Source: Diphasiastrum complanatum (lineage: Eukaryota > Streptophyta > Lycopodiopsida > Lycopodiales > Lycopodiaceae). Taken from it: a stretch of 64,000 bases of DNA. Shown one piece after another: positions 32,760 through 43,679 of the stretch; the stretch's first letter is position 1; each line of letters opens with the position of its first letter. The notes under the pieces were generated by a model, which was not told the DNA's origin, made no database searches, and saw only the letters and a list, made by a program, of their open reading frames with translations. The position numbers and the translations under genes were made by a program. The stretch is taken from NCBI GenBank assembly GCA_029204225.1, contig CM055111.1:11801697-11865696 (forward strand), written 5' to 3'.

Positions 32760-33297
32760 ATGTTTAATCCACTACCTCATATCCTGATATCTTCGTTTTT
32801 CTACATGAAGATCTGGATAGACTCCAGATGCTGTTGGTATATCAGTTAATGGATAGAATCTGTAGGTATTGGATCTGCTACGGGTCCTTTCTGCTTTTGT
32901 GCTCTGGTAACCACCATCAAAGGTACACTTGGTTTATTTTGAGCTACTGGTCTTTGCTTGATTGTTATCAGGAGTTGTAGCCGATGGTGACTTCGGTCTT
33001 GTTGGACATTCTTTTGTAATAATGCCCATAACCAAAGTCATGATAGAATGGTACCAATTTGTCTTTATTTGAACATTCTACAACTCTGTGATTTTCTCCA
33101 CATGCAAAGCATCCAAGTGGTGCTCTGGTCCAGTTTCTAGATGCTTGTTGTTGTGTGGTAGCATAAATAGCATATTGTTCTGAGGATCCACCTTCATGAT
33201 CATTACTATAATTCTATTGCTCGGCACTTCTGTAAGGTTCTAGTTCCATCAAATTGGCAAGAGGAACGGGGTGCTTTGGTGGGGCGAGTAAAACTAA
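32760..33297 (-). pseudogene. Decayed gypsy D gag-protease linker
   Basis: Between gag and protease the minus strand is broken by stops. A TAACCACCATC-type low-complexity stretch and a possible zinc-knuckle-like Cys pair (near 33100) are the only hints. Confidence 0.35.
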
Positions 33298-34331
33298 TCA
33301 TTCCGAGTATCCAAGAGCAGATTGACGAGGTCTAGCTACCGGATTTCCTCCATAATGTGGTTCTCGATATCCCATATGGGCATACCGTTGCTGAATTATT
33401 TGCAAATTGAAGTTGAAAAAAGCAGTCTCATGATCAGGCGAATTACACAAATGGCATATACTGATTTCCATTCGCTTTTTAAATTCAGGACACTCATTCA
33501 CTGTGTGATTTTCCATACAAATAGAACACGAGACATTTTCCCTGGCAGGAAAAGTCTTTGCAAAATTCTCAGGTTCCTTATTCGCTTGTCCATGAAAATC
33601 TTCCAATGCTTTGATCTTCTCATCAAATTGTGATTGCAACTTTTCCATCTGTTTCTGCTGGTTCTTCCCGAGTTTCTCGAACTCATTGAGCATCATTTCC
33701 GTAATAGTGTTGACATTCGTTGATGCAATAGTGGTGGATGTCGTAGTGGTCTGCCCTGCTGTATAAGACAACATAGTGATATTTGGCTCGTCGTCTGAAT
33801 CTTCATCCTCCTCCCAAATTGCGTCATCCATAGCATTTTGCAAAATTGCGTATTCATTATGACGTTTTAGCTCCTTTTAGGTAAACTTGACAAAAACCAC
33901 ATAATCATGGCATTTTCGTTAATCAACTTAGGTTTGCACTTAGATCTGAGGTGTTTTACCTGTTCAATATAATCTCCAACCATTTTTGGCTTTCCCATTT
34001 TAATTTTACTTAAAAGTAAGAAAGGGTATTCCATAAACTTCCGAGGTTTGAACCGTCTAAATAAGGGCTTGTTTGATAGTCTCCCAATCTGTACACTTAG
34101 TTTCATCTTGATTATAGTACCAATCTTGTGTTGCGCCTGTTAAGGCCATAGGAAAAAGCTTAAGTTTTTACCCTGGGGAAAAACTTCATCATAGACTTCA
34201 CAAGATTCAGAATAGATCTGAAGAAATCTAACTGGATCTGTTAATCCATTGTATTTGTGTAGATCCAAACGGGGTGCTCTCCTAATAATGATTGGATTGA
34301 CTTCCTGAGGAGCACCTCTAGAGACGGCCAT
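33298..34331 (-). pseudogene. Gypsy D gag
   Basis: Starts at ATG 34331 (MAVSRGAPQEV). Frames 34331-34140, 34106-33867 and 33843-33298 form one gag split by frameshifts. The third part has an acidic stretch, a coiled-coil-like region (LGKNQQKQMEKLQSQF) and a Cys-rich end: C-SI-C-MENHTVNE-C, then C-HL-C-NSPDHE, like the double zinc finger of some large gypsy gags. No primer binding site or 5' LTR was recognised upstream. Confidence 0.7.
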
Positions 34332-34779
34332 ATTTATAGATTAAATCAAGTAGACAATGAGATTGGATCTAGATTCTCAATCAAAACTATTTCAGATCAG
34401 ATATGCTAGATCTCTTCCACTTGACAAGAATCAAATTCCTATACCGTGAAAAAGATTCCTAAGATCAACCGATCGATAGTTTTCAAAAAAAAAAAATTAT
34501 CAGAATTAAAATCAGACTATATTATATTTGATCCAAAATTTGATAGAGATTTGATCTGAAAAATTAGAACCTAAAAATAGAACTAACGAAGGTTCCTTAG
34601 GCGAAGGTTGACTTGGCAAATGTTCAACAGTGCTATTTTTGATAAAAACTCTCTGATCAGACTTTTCTAACAAATTTTATGGAAATAACCTTCAACAAAC
34701 TCTCAAACTCAGAATCTAACACAAATAAAGTGGGTAAAGTGATACTATGAATAAAATCTAAGTGAACAAATAAGTTGAG

Positions 34780-35290
34780 CTTTGCGACTTTTGCGAATAA
34801 TGCAAAAAGTGCGACACTTTTCGTATTTCATGTCCCACGAGTACCACTGCCAGTTCCAATTCTCACGAAACCCCAAAAAATGAGACAATGTTCACATTCG
34901 TATTTTTCGGAGGTTGCCCTTGGCTGAAAACCAAGACAACTTCCATATCTAACTTTTCGTAGCTTGCCAATATGCGAAAAATGTGACATTCTTTGGAAAT
35001 TAATTTTCTTTGTTATTTGCGCCTTTGGAATTTTGCGAAAACTTCGACACTTGTCTAGAACTACTATTCTCGCATTTTTGAGCATTTTCTTTTTTCGAAA
35101 ATGCCAACACCCTGTACTAATAAAGCATTCTTGCCGATGCATTTTTATTTCATGTCAAAAAATGCGACAGTGTTCACATTCGCGCTTTTGAGAGTTCATC
35201 ATTTTTCAAAAATTGTGAACTCCCTGGAAATTCTTTTCATATCCAATTTCACTGTAAATAGTTATGCGAAAAAGCCGATACTTTTGCCAT
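34780..35290. repeat. Degenerate repeat with GCGAAAAATG(C)GACA words
   Basis: Words like GCGAAAAATGTGACA, TTGCGAAAACTTCGACA and AAAAAATGCGACAGTG recur at about 60-100 bp intervals. Similar words occur near 27030-27070. Possibly the decayed leader or LTR of gypsy D, or an old satellite. Confidence 0.5.
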
Positions 35291-35439
35291 GAGCTAGTTC
35301 GGAATTTAGATGAGACCGAGGATGGACATATTTGCACTACAGTCAGAAATAATCCAATAATTATTTCTGAAACCTAGAGTGGAAGGATCTTGTTGCCACC
35401 ATTCCTCACCAACTTATTGTGGATGTCTTTTCGGACATT

Positions 35440-35880
35440 AACTTTGACGTAACTGGTCCTGGTAGGTGTTATACATCTATTCGTTTATGACTGCTTTGTT
35501 CGAGTAGATATTTGAGCCGCAGCTTCTCTCTCCACGTTTCCATAAATAAAGTTGATAATTTCTCATCAGCAAATGCTAACTTATGTTGTCCTTATATGTG
35601 CTCATTACTTACTTATCGTGTAACGATAAAATCTAAAGTATGTTTCTATTGATGATTTATCGCAGAGGCGGATTGTTGGCAGTGGGCAACAAGCTTTGAG
35701 GATTACATAATATTAAGATTGCATGAATTTAGAAACTCCAAAACATCGAGAACTATAGTGTACAAATTATTGCAAGGATCATGGCAAAGGAGTCCACATA
35801 CAATATGGCCACTAGGCATGGCCAAATATGAAATAGTTGATAATGGTGTTGCGAGTCTTAGTTTAGAAATGCAACCCTAT
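35440..35880. repeat. Duplicated block Y, copy 2 (inverted)
   Basis: Matches 23935-24365 in the opposite orientation, with numerous substitutions (shared words include gccgcagcttctctctccac and aatttctcatcagcaaatgc). Together with block X this suggests that a larger segment was duplicated and rearranged. Confidence 0.75.
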
Positions 35881-35952
35881 AATCAAAATTGAGAATTCAC
35901 ATGAGAATGCACATGAGAATGAGCACATGAGAATGCACACAAGCATCAGAGA

Positions 35953-36390
35953 TCAGTTCTTACGAACATTGAGATCGTACAGCTGCATTCCATGCTCCTC
36001 GTGAGTGCAAGTCATGAGGACCCCAATCTCCAAATAATCCACGATTGGCAATCCATTTGGAAATATATTGTTATAGAATCTTGTATTGGCTGCCATGACA
36101 TGCACAAACATGAAGAGAGTAGAGTCATTATAGTAGCAGTTTGGCAAATATATCTACTCATGAGAAGCACAGAATAGATTGGGAGCTCTAAAATAAAATC
36201 GATAGACTTGCAATATGGGAGGGAGCCCAAGAAATGCAAGAACAATAAATAATTTGACCAACAATGCAACACGGTCAATGATGTGGAGAGTAGATTTCAC
36301 ATAAACTTGGTAGCAGAAAATCGTAGTCATATCGTGAGTGGCAAGAGAAGCCAAGCTAACAGGGAAAAATAAGGAGCTTATCATACTCAT
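35953..36390 (-). pseudogene. Exon-like fragment of a membrane protein gene
   Basis: On the minus strand 36390-36154 and 36153-35953 form one frame broken by a single TGA. It encodes hydrophobic segments (LVKLFIVLAFLGLPPILQVY) followed by a more polar part (NNIFPNGLPIVDYLEIGVLM, YDLNV). The frame is followed at 35963 by GTAAGA, a good 5' splice site, just where the reading frame ends. The composition suggests a captured or orphaned exon of a host gene; I cannot name it. Confidence 0.35.
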
Positions 36391-37224
36391 TGAAATTATG
36401 CGATAAAATCTCTCTCAATATTCAAAATTGTCCACACCATTAACAACAGAAAACGTAATCCAACACTAATTGGAATGACAAATCAACAATTTATTAAGAA
36501 ATCAATCACCTCATTCGAAATTTTGAAACATAAATTGTAATTCAGCGCTCATTGAAACAACAAAGCATTTTATTGATGAATCAATTACTTGCATATAGAT
36601 CCACATAGCTCATCGTATAGGAAGGTTGCACCACCATTGCGAGCGCCATTGAAGCTTGATCGAACAACAATGATGAAGCTTCCTAACCACATTTTGTAAA
36701 CCTCTAGCATCAATCAATATTCAATAGCAAAGCATTGAGAAATTCAACTGCAAAACATGGATTCTCAGTAAAGATAAATGAGTCAAATGGTAATGACCAA
36801 TCTCTCGTTATATAGTGATGGAAGGCTCAATTCACCTCCAAGCTTGCATCTTAATCAGGCAATAGAAAAAGAAAATAAAGTACAAAAAGAGTACAACAAA
36901 CTTATGAACTACTCAAGTGTGAAGAGCCCTCACAAAATAGGTGCAACAACAATGTGGTATCGACAAATGAAAACTGAAACACATCACAAAACATCTATAT
37001 CCTCTATGTTTAATCTTCCAGGAAATTAATTTCGAATCAAAATTCTATTTTCTCCATTGAATTCTTTTGCTTAATTTGTTACCATATTTATAACAGAGTG
37101 ATCACTGCCAGTACTTTTTGCAAATAGAACTCTGTTTAGGGCCACCAGTGTACATAAGAAATTCAAATTCAAATTCAAGCGTACATAAGAAATCAAAAAA
37201 TTGAAATTGCATAAAGATGTAGCT
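36391..37224. other. No gene recognised
   Basis: AT-rich; a frame at 36778-37029 has no recognisable domain. It could be intron sequence of the gene fragment next to it. Confidence 0.3.
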
Positions 37225-38265
37225 ATCAATACTTAAGATTTCAAAGACAATAATTACCTTTAATATTTTGTCGTGAGGAGCTCCATTGACTTATCTTTTG
37301 TTGCATTGCTTCACTATCAAGCTTTCAGAGTACTTTGGTGTCATTTACAAAGTAACATAGTGGATTTGACCAATAACAAGAAAATGAAAATTAAGTTTTC
37401 GTAGTTAACATCACATTCTTTGTGTACCTTCTCTTTGCATGGGCAAGGATTAGAACAAATTGTTGTGTCCGCTCGGCAATTGGAGGAAGAAGAAATGCAG
37501 AAGAAGTATCGCAAGCACCGCAAACATCATAGAAAAGTGGTTCATCTGATTTTGATTCTGATATTGATTGTATGTCTTCCACTTCTAGTTAGAGTCTTTA
37601 TCTTCGGACGATGGGAACAAATAAAAAAAACATTAAAAAAAAAGAGAGAGGAGAAGACACATGTTTGAAATGATGAGGTGGTCACCATGGAATTCCTGCA
37701 GTGTGGGATGCTGTTGTGATGTTGTTGTTGTATGGAAATGGACAATACGTGAGGGATCTTAGTGATTATGATCAGAGCTTCATGTATTTCCAAGTTTTAG
37801 CATGGATGCATGATTTCTAGCTTGTAGATGAATTTAGATGAGCATCCAAACTTGGCTAAAGATCTCTTGATCCAGTTGTGATGTTTTGGATTTGATTTTC
37901 TCACATGCTTTATGATATTGGTCCCATGACTTAGAGACCGTGTCTTGTATCATGTGTCCCAAATATAAAGACCCAAAACTCAACCATAGATACTTGTGTA
38001 TGATCCTAACAAAATGCAATTTTGATCTCCATAACTTCTAGATGTTAGATTGATGTGTCATAAAAATGCAACCAAAGAGCCTTTACTGATTCTTTTAAGT
38101 GAATTTTTTTGCATCACTTTTCATCAAAAGCACTTTATCAATACTTAGAGGGCCTCCTAGAACTTTTTATTTCTTAATAATGTGAAGCGTCTAGATGAAA
38201 AGCTACATTGCAATAAATGTTCTTCACAAAATTTGTAAACTTGAAAGACTTTTTGATGTCCTAAC
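37225..38265 (+). repeat. Duplicated block X, copy 2
   Basis: Direct repeat of 22130-23170. The exon-like stretch (RQLEEEEMQKKYRKHRKHH near 37480) is shared, but indels shift the downstream Ser/Lys-rich part out of frame, so neither copy looks functional. Confidence 0.75.
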
Positions 38266-38689
38266 TAATACAAGTATCTTCTATCACTATTGTTTGTTTG
38301 TTATTTTATTTTCTACTTGCGACATGCTCTTTTTATTGTTTCGCTTGAATTCAGTAGGACAAGTGACATATGACTTATTAAAAGGTCAACATTTTCACAT
38401 AAAAAGTATCTAAACAGAAAACAACACAACTTCTATTACGAGATGTTAGCAAACTTCCATCAAGCCAAATTGTAGTAGCTCAAGAGATACCAATTCAGTC
38501 AAAAGCAACCTCGACTATGTGATATAATGGAAGTCTACTGCTTCTCTTTAAAGACCTTTTTGTTTGATGTAAAATGGTTCCAAGTAGATTGTTGAGAGCA
38601 CGCAAGATTAGATTCAAAAAAACTATTTCATACTGATTAAACTAAAATTATCATTCCAATCTTGAAACAATAGTCCTTTTAGGGGGTAC

Positions 38690-39110
38690 TAAAATATTTG
38701 ATACCAGCCATGTCTTGGTATTACACTTTCAAATCTTTTTTTATACTAGTTGGGTATGAATATAAGCACCTTTACAAATTAGTGGTTGGTATCAACCCCG
38801 GCTTTGAGTATTGCAAGGGTGTTGCTAGCTAAATATAACTCGAGTGTAAGTATATAATTTTTTTCCTTCTGAATTCACACTTCTTTTTCAAGGATAGTAT
38901 GCATTTAATAAAAAGCATGCCCTTTTTGAATGCAATATGCAGAATGTAAATTATGGATACCAAGCAAAGATGGACCCTATATTAATACCATTGCAAAATC
39001 GATCCTTTTGCTTGTAATCCAAGTATTGAGCATTGACTGGGCTAAAACCATGGTATCAATCATAGTATCAAAGGTATCAACCAGCCAAGTCGGTTCTTTG
39101 ATACTTTACT
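38690..39110. repeat. Scattered GATACC/GGTATC words
   Basis: About nine occurrences of GATACC, GGTATC or GGTATT in 420 bp (for example TTGATACCAGCC, TTGGTATCAACC, CCATGGTATCAATC, AAAGGTATCAACC), some forming inverted pairs. Resembles in style the GTACC palindromes at 8.4-11 kb, but the word differs. Confidence 0.45.
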
Positions 39111-39154
39111 TTTGTTTCACGTCAATTCCTCTAGAAATACATGGGTTGATAGTT

Positions 39155-39159
39155 GTGTT
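39155..39159. repeat. Target site duplication GTGTT, left copy
   Basis: GTGTT directly precedes the left LTR of Copia C and is repeated at 42472-42476 after the right LTR. Confidence 0.93.
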
Positions 39160-39861
39160 TGTGAAAGTACTGTACTTTAGGACCATAAATGGATCTACAA
39201 AAGATCCACAAGAGTGATTGGATGCTTGCTTAACAATCTATCAAAAAACTAGACACAAAAAAGTTGATCTAGATTGGCAATTTGACAAACAACAAGCATT
39301 AACAATCAAAAGCATTGATCAACATCAAAATCCGAGGCCACACGTGTGTACTACAGGCTGTAGTACGGCCTTCAACCTAAGAAACAAGTAGAAATTGATC
39401 TGGTTTCATTTGGATCACAAAAACTCAATGTACATAGTGAACTAGCTTGAGATTGCCAATGAGCTCCAAAAAATTTTCTATCTTCTCACTATGGAGAGAA
39501 GGAATACATACCAGATTCGACTTCCTTCTTGAAGTTAGGTGGATTTCCAGCATGTAATAAGGAATTTAACTCACTCTCCTTGACCTAAAATGAAACCCTA
39601 GTCTATTTCCTAGAGTTATGCTTGGTAGGTAGCTAGTTGGTCAAATTTTCACCTTAAACTTAGGTGTAGGTCCTATAAAGTAGGGATGACCACCAAATAG
39701 ACATGACCAACTCTGTTGACTTGACCTAACCTACATTAGGATGGGTTTCCCATGTGGCATCATGGCCTCACATGTGCGGGACCCACTTGTGTACACAATT
39801 TACACTATTCTACATGGTTTTTGATCAAGCTAGATTTGCCAATTTTTGGCAATTCTTCACA
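39160..39861 (-). mobile_element. Copia C 3' LTR
   Basis: 702 bp with TG...CA ends (on the minus strand TGTGAAGAATTG to CTTTCACA). Preceded on the minus strand by the purine tract. Differs at 13 sites from 41770-42471. Confidence 0.95.
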
Positions 39862-39870
39862 CTCCTCCTC

Positions 39871-41660
39871 AAATTTAGCTTGATCTATTTACAACTCTCT
39901 TGATAGATGAATGAAAGCTTTTAGAAGTGTCTAAAAAATCCAGCTACAAACAAGGAACTTTTGAGACTCCAATAGAGAATGATGTCCATGAAGGATCTTT
40001 CACCACCTCTTAGAGGATCCCTTACAAGATGTTCCATAAATGTGTCTATATACATGTAGCACACTTCAAAACTAAACATCATGCCAAGCCATGGATTCCA
40101 AGGCATTTTGTGCACTTGAAGATACATCAATGAAAATATTAAGTGCATAAATAATGTTGCCAAAGACAAGTTGTCTTGCTTGGTCCATATGATTGAGCCT
40201 AGATGGCTCCATCTTGATACTCAAGATTCTTCTTGGAGTCCTCGGGTCTTGAGCTTGATCCTCCACTTGACTTGACTCCAAAACATCAATGAATTGAATA
40301 ATGTGTTGATCCAAAGGTGCTTCTTCAAGTTTACAAATCTTCCACTCTTGAAAGATCACATTTCCACCATTGACAAATTCTTTGGTTGAAAACGAGTAGA
40401 TTCTACAATCTCTACTTGAAGAGCAAAACACTACCATTATTCCTATCATTGAAATAGGATAATCTTTGGTCCTTACATTGGAATGATCATGCACAAAGCA
40501 TGTTGACACAAAGATTTCCAAAGCAAATGATGTTTCATCTTTTATGACTCTATTCAAACTATTACAAAATTAGTTATCCAATGAAATTGCGTTATCAACA
40601 ACAAATGTAGATTTCAAAGCATCTCATTTCATTGTCTTGTCATACAAAGTAATAAACACCATGGATCTTAAAGGTAAGAAACAAGTCACCTCATGTCTAC
40701 TAATACTTTCCAAAAAGTATTCAAAGATAGTAGACTCTCCAATGCTCACCACCCTTGCAAGATGCACACTTGAATGGACAATTTGCATGCAATTTGATGA
40801 CTCGGCCATTGTCATTGAGGACTCCCTTGGAACTCTCATGCTTTGAGACTGATCCTGAAGATCTTCCTCCTTTTGATGCTCCTCCTCAATGCAAGCAAGA
40901 TCACACTTTGCCAAGATCTCCTCTTGAGTGATCTCCTCCTTCGCCAAGCTCATTCTTTCAAAAGCAGCACTAGCTTCCAACCTAAACAATCTTCCATATT
41001 TAAATCCCTTTGCAATGCAAACATCATTCTTCAAGATGAAGCAAACACCATGCTTAAACCACTCTCTAAGAGTAGACCAACACTAAGCATATTCTTGGTG
41101 ATTGATGGTACATAAAGGACATTTTCATGATCCATGCATTTCGAGGATTCTAGATACAAAGAGATGGTGCCAACACCATCTATCCTACACTCTTCATCAT
41201 TTGCAGTAAAGACAAACTTTTTAGCAGTATTGAAAGAGTGTAAGGTTGAGAAAAAGTCCTTTTCACAAGACATGTGGGAGCTAGCCCCATTGTCGATCCA
41301 CCAATTGTCTCTTGAATTGCCATTGCTTGTTGGTGAGGATATAGATGCCATCAAGAATACATCTACTTCATCCTCCTCCTCCTCCTTTGCAAGGTTTCCT
41401 TGTTTGTCCTCCTCCACTTATGCTCTTAGCCTCTTGTAGCATTCAGATGCATGATGCCCCTTCCTTCCACAAAAGAAGCATTTTTAAATCAATGGCAAAT
41501 GATCTTGGTAGATTATCCTAGGATCTCCACCAAAAATTACACCAATTTTTTTGGATCAAATGAATACCATGCATTAAATGCAGGTTCAGAGGTGCCCACA
41601 CATGTGGACAGTATGGATTTGGACCCCTACCAAGTTTGGGATCAAATCTCCTCACCAAAA
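39871..41660 (-). pseudogene. Copia C internal coding remnants
   Basis: Minus strand, in order: CCHC knuckle C-FF-C-GRKG-H-HASE-C (about 41480-41440), a TAA, then the protease frame 41417-41031 with WWIDNGASSHM, where the catalytic Asp-Ser-Gly has become Asp-Asn-Gly; NDVCIAKGFKYGRLFRLE near 41020; and 40557-40072 with KDYPISMIGIMVVF and NGGNVIFQEW, which resembles the integrase C-terminal linker. No RT YVDD or RNase H word is present. The knuckle and following DKQGNLA word are shared with Copia A, so the families are related. Confidence 0.85.
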
Positions 41661-41757
41661 TCAAGATTCTAGCTTGCCCTTTCAATACTAGATTTTAGCA
41701 CCAAAACTTGCTAAAAATGGATTTGCATTAGATCAATGGCTTATGCTCTTGTACTTG

Positions 41758-41769
41758 GCTCTGATACCA
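41758..41769 (-). promoter_or_regulatory. Copia C primer binding site
   Basis: TGGTATCAGAGC on the minus strand, directly next to the LTR end at 41770; matches the initiator tRNA-Met 3' end. Confidence 0.95.
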
Positions 41770-42471
41770 TGAGAAAGTACTGTACTTTAGGACCATAAAT
41801 GGATCTACAAAAGATCCACAAGAGTGATAGGATGCTTGCTTAACAATCTATCAAAAAACTAGACACAAAAAGGTTGATCTAGATTGGCAATTTGACAAAC
41901 AACAAGCATTAACAATCAAAAGCATTGATCAACATCAAAATCCGAGCCCACACGTGTGTACTACAGGCTGTAGTACGGCCTTCAACCTGAAAAACAAGTA
42001 GAAATTGATTTGGTTTCATTTGGATCACAAAAACTCAATGTACATAGTGAACTAGCTTGAGATTGCCAATGAGCTCCAAAAATTTTTCTATCTTCTCACT
42101 ATGGAGAGAGGGAATACATACCAAATTCGACTTCCTTCTTGAAGTTAGGTGGATTTCCAGCATGTAATAAGGAAGTTAACTCACTCTCCTTGACCTAAAA
42201 TGAAACCCTAGTCTATTTCCTAGAGTTATGCTTGGTAGGTAGCTAGTTGGTCAAATTTTCACCTTAAACTTAGGTGTAGGTCCTATAAAGTAGGGATGAC
42301 CACCAAATAGACATGACCAACTCTGTTGACTTGACCTAACCTACATTAGGATGGGTTTCCCATGTGGCATCATGGCCTCACATGTGCGGGACCCACTTGT
42401 GTACACAATTTACACTATTCTACATGGTTTTTTATCAAGCTAGATTTGTCAATTTTTGGCAATTCTTCACA
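41770..42471 (-). mobile_element. Copia C 5' LTR
   Basis: 702 bp; on the minus strand starts TGTGAAGAATTG and ends CTTTCTCA. Same length as the other LTR. Confidence 0.95.
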
Positions 42472-42476
42472 GTGTT

Positions 42477-43447
42477 GATATGAATCAAGCACTCAACATT
42501 GGTAATTATTGTAGTCCCATTCTTACATTCATATCTTATGTTGAACAAACTTTTGTGATACAAAGAAAGATAAGAAAAAAAAAGGCAAGAGCCAAACAAC
42601 AACAATGGCAACGAGAATCAATGCAGGAAGCAAGATGAACACGAAGATGTGCATGTGAACAGGTCAAAGGCGATTACATGGTAAATGAGATAAAGACTAC
42701 AAAAAAATGAAATAAAAACCATTCGAAATTAAGGCAATGAGCATGAAACTAATGTACTTATATTGGTGAATGTCCAAAATAGTTCGACCATTTAGCAAAA
42801 TTTTGTGAAATAGTATAATACATAGATATGTTAGCTTCAACACCAATTTCCAATCTGGAATTCAGTTATGAACTTAAGTTGAATTTAAAATTGGAAAATT
42901 GAGAGAGGGCTAGAACTTAATAATGATCCAAATAAAACATTGTCTAGAGAAAAGCAAATTGCTTTGAATTTTGTTGAGTTCAACAACTATTTGTACTTTT
43001 GGAAACATGTTTGTGTTCATAGAATATCATCCTTGGAAATTTGTGAGCATAAACTTTCATGAACAAGAATCTACCTCACAATCAAAATAATTCACATAAT
43101 TCATAAGCTATTTCAAGTGTATTCACAGAAATCTGATTTTTTTATAGAAGACACTAAAATAACATTAACAAGGCACTGCAAATAGATAGTAAATTTTTCC
43201 CTTGCATCCCATCTTTTCTTCTTCAATAACAAGCTCAAGAGCAATTTATACTTTTGCAAACATTTAAAAGCTTTTTCATCGTCCTAGGGATTGACATACA
43301 ATGTTTTTATAGAGCCCACATTAACAAACATAACCTTGTGTGAATGAGTAATTCAACATATGATCGACATCAACTTTTTCACTCCAAACATATTCATTTA
43401 GATTATAAACTGCAATGTTAAGATGCTCACCATTAGTACTGTTAAGC
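42477..43447. other. No gene recognised
   Basis: AT-rich, A-rich sequence with no supported gene. Confidence 0.4.
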
Positions 43448-43450
43448 ACG

Positions 43451-43672
43451 TATGAACTCAACATGATACTAGATATAGGAGACTCCCATTGTGTTTAGGG
43501 TATAGGAAGCCTCTGCTAGCTACTTGCTTTAGCTTTATACAGGTCAAATCTTTGTAGAATGTACAAGTATCAACTCAACAAGATACTAGATATTGGAGAC
43601 TCCAATTGTGGTGAGGGTATAGGAAGCCTCTGCTAGCTATTGGCTTAGCTCCATATAGTTGAAATATTTGTT
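43451..43672. repeat. Two-copy tandem duplication, about 117 bp unit
   Basis: Unit 1 starts at 43451 and unit 2 at 43568; shared words are agatactagatat, ggagactcc and agggtataggaagcctctgc. The copies have diverged by substitutions, so the duplication is not very recent. Confidence 0.8.
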
Positions 43673-43679
43673 GTGAAAT

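Larger units (their letters stand above)
39160..42471 (-). mobile_element. Copia C: short, RT-less, recent retrotransposon
   Basis: Two LTRs of exactly 702 bp (39160-39861 and 41770-42471) differ at 13 positions by my count with no indel, about 98.1% identity. Perfect 5-bp target duplication, primer site at 41769-41758 and purine tract GAGGAGGAG at 39870-39862. The internal region is only 1908 bp: zinc knuckle, protease, part of pre-integrase and an integrase C-terminal piece, with most of gag, the integrase core, RT and RNase H missing. It cannot move by itself, so either it was mobilised by related active elements or it lost these parts after insertion. Confidence 0.95.
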
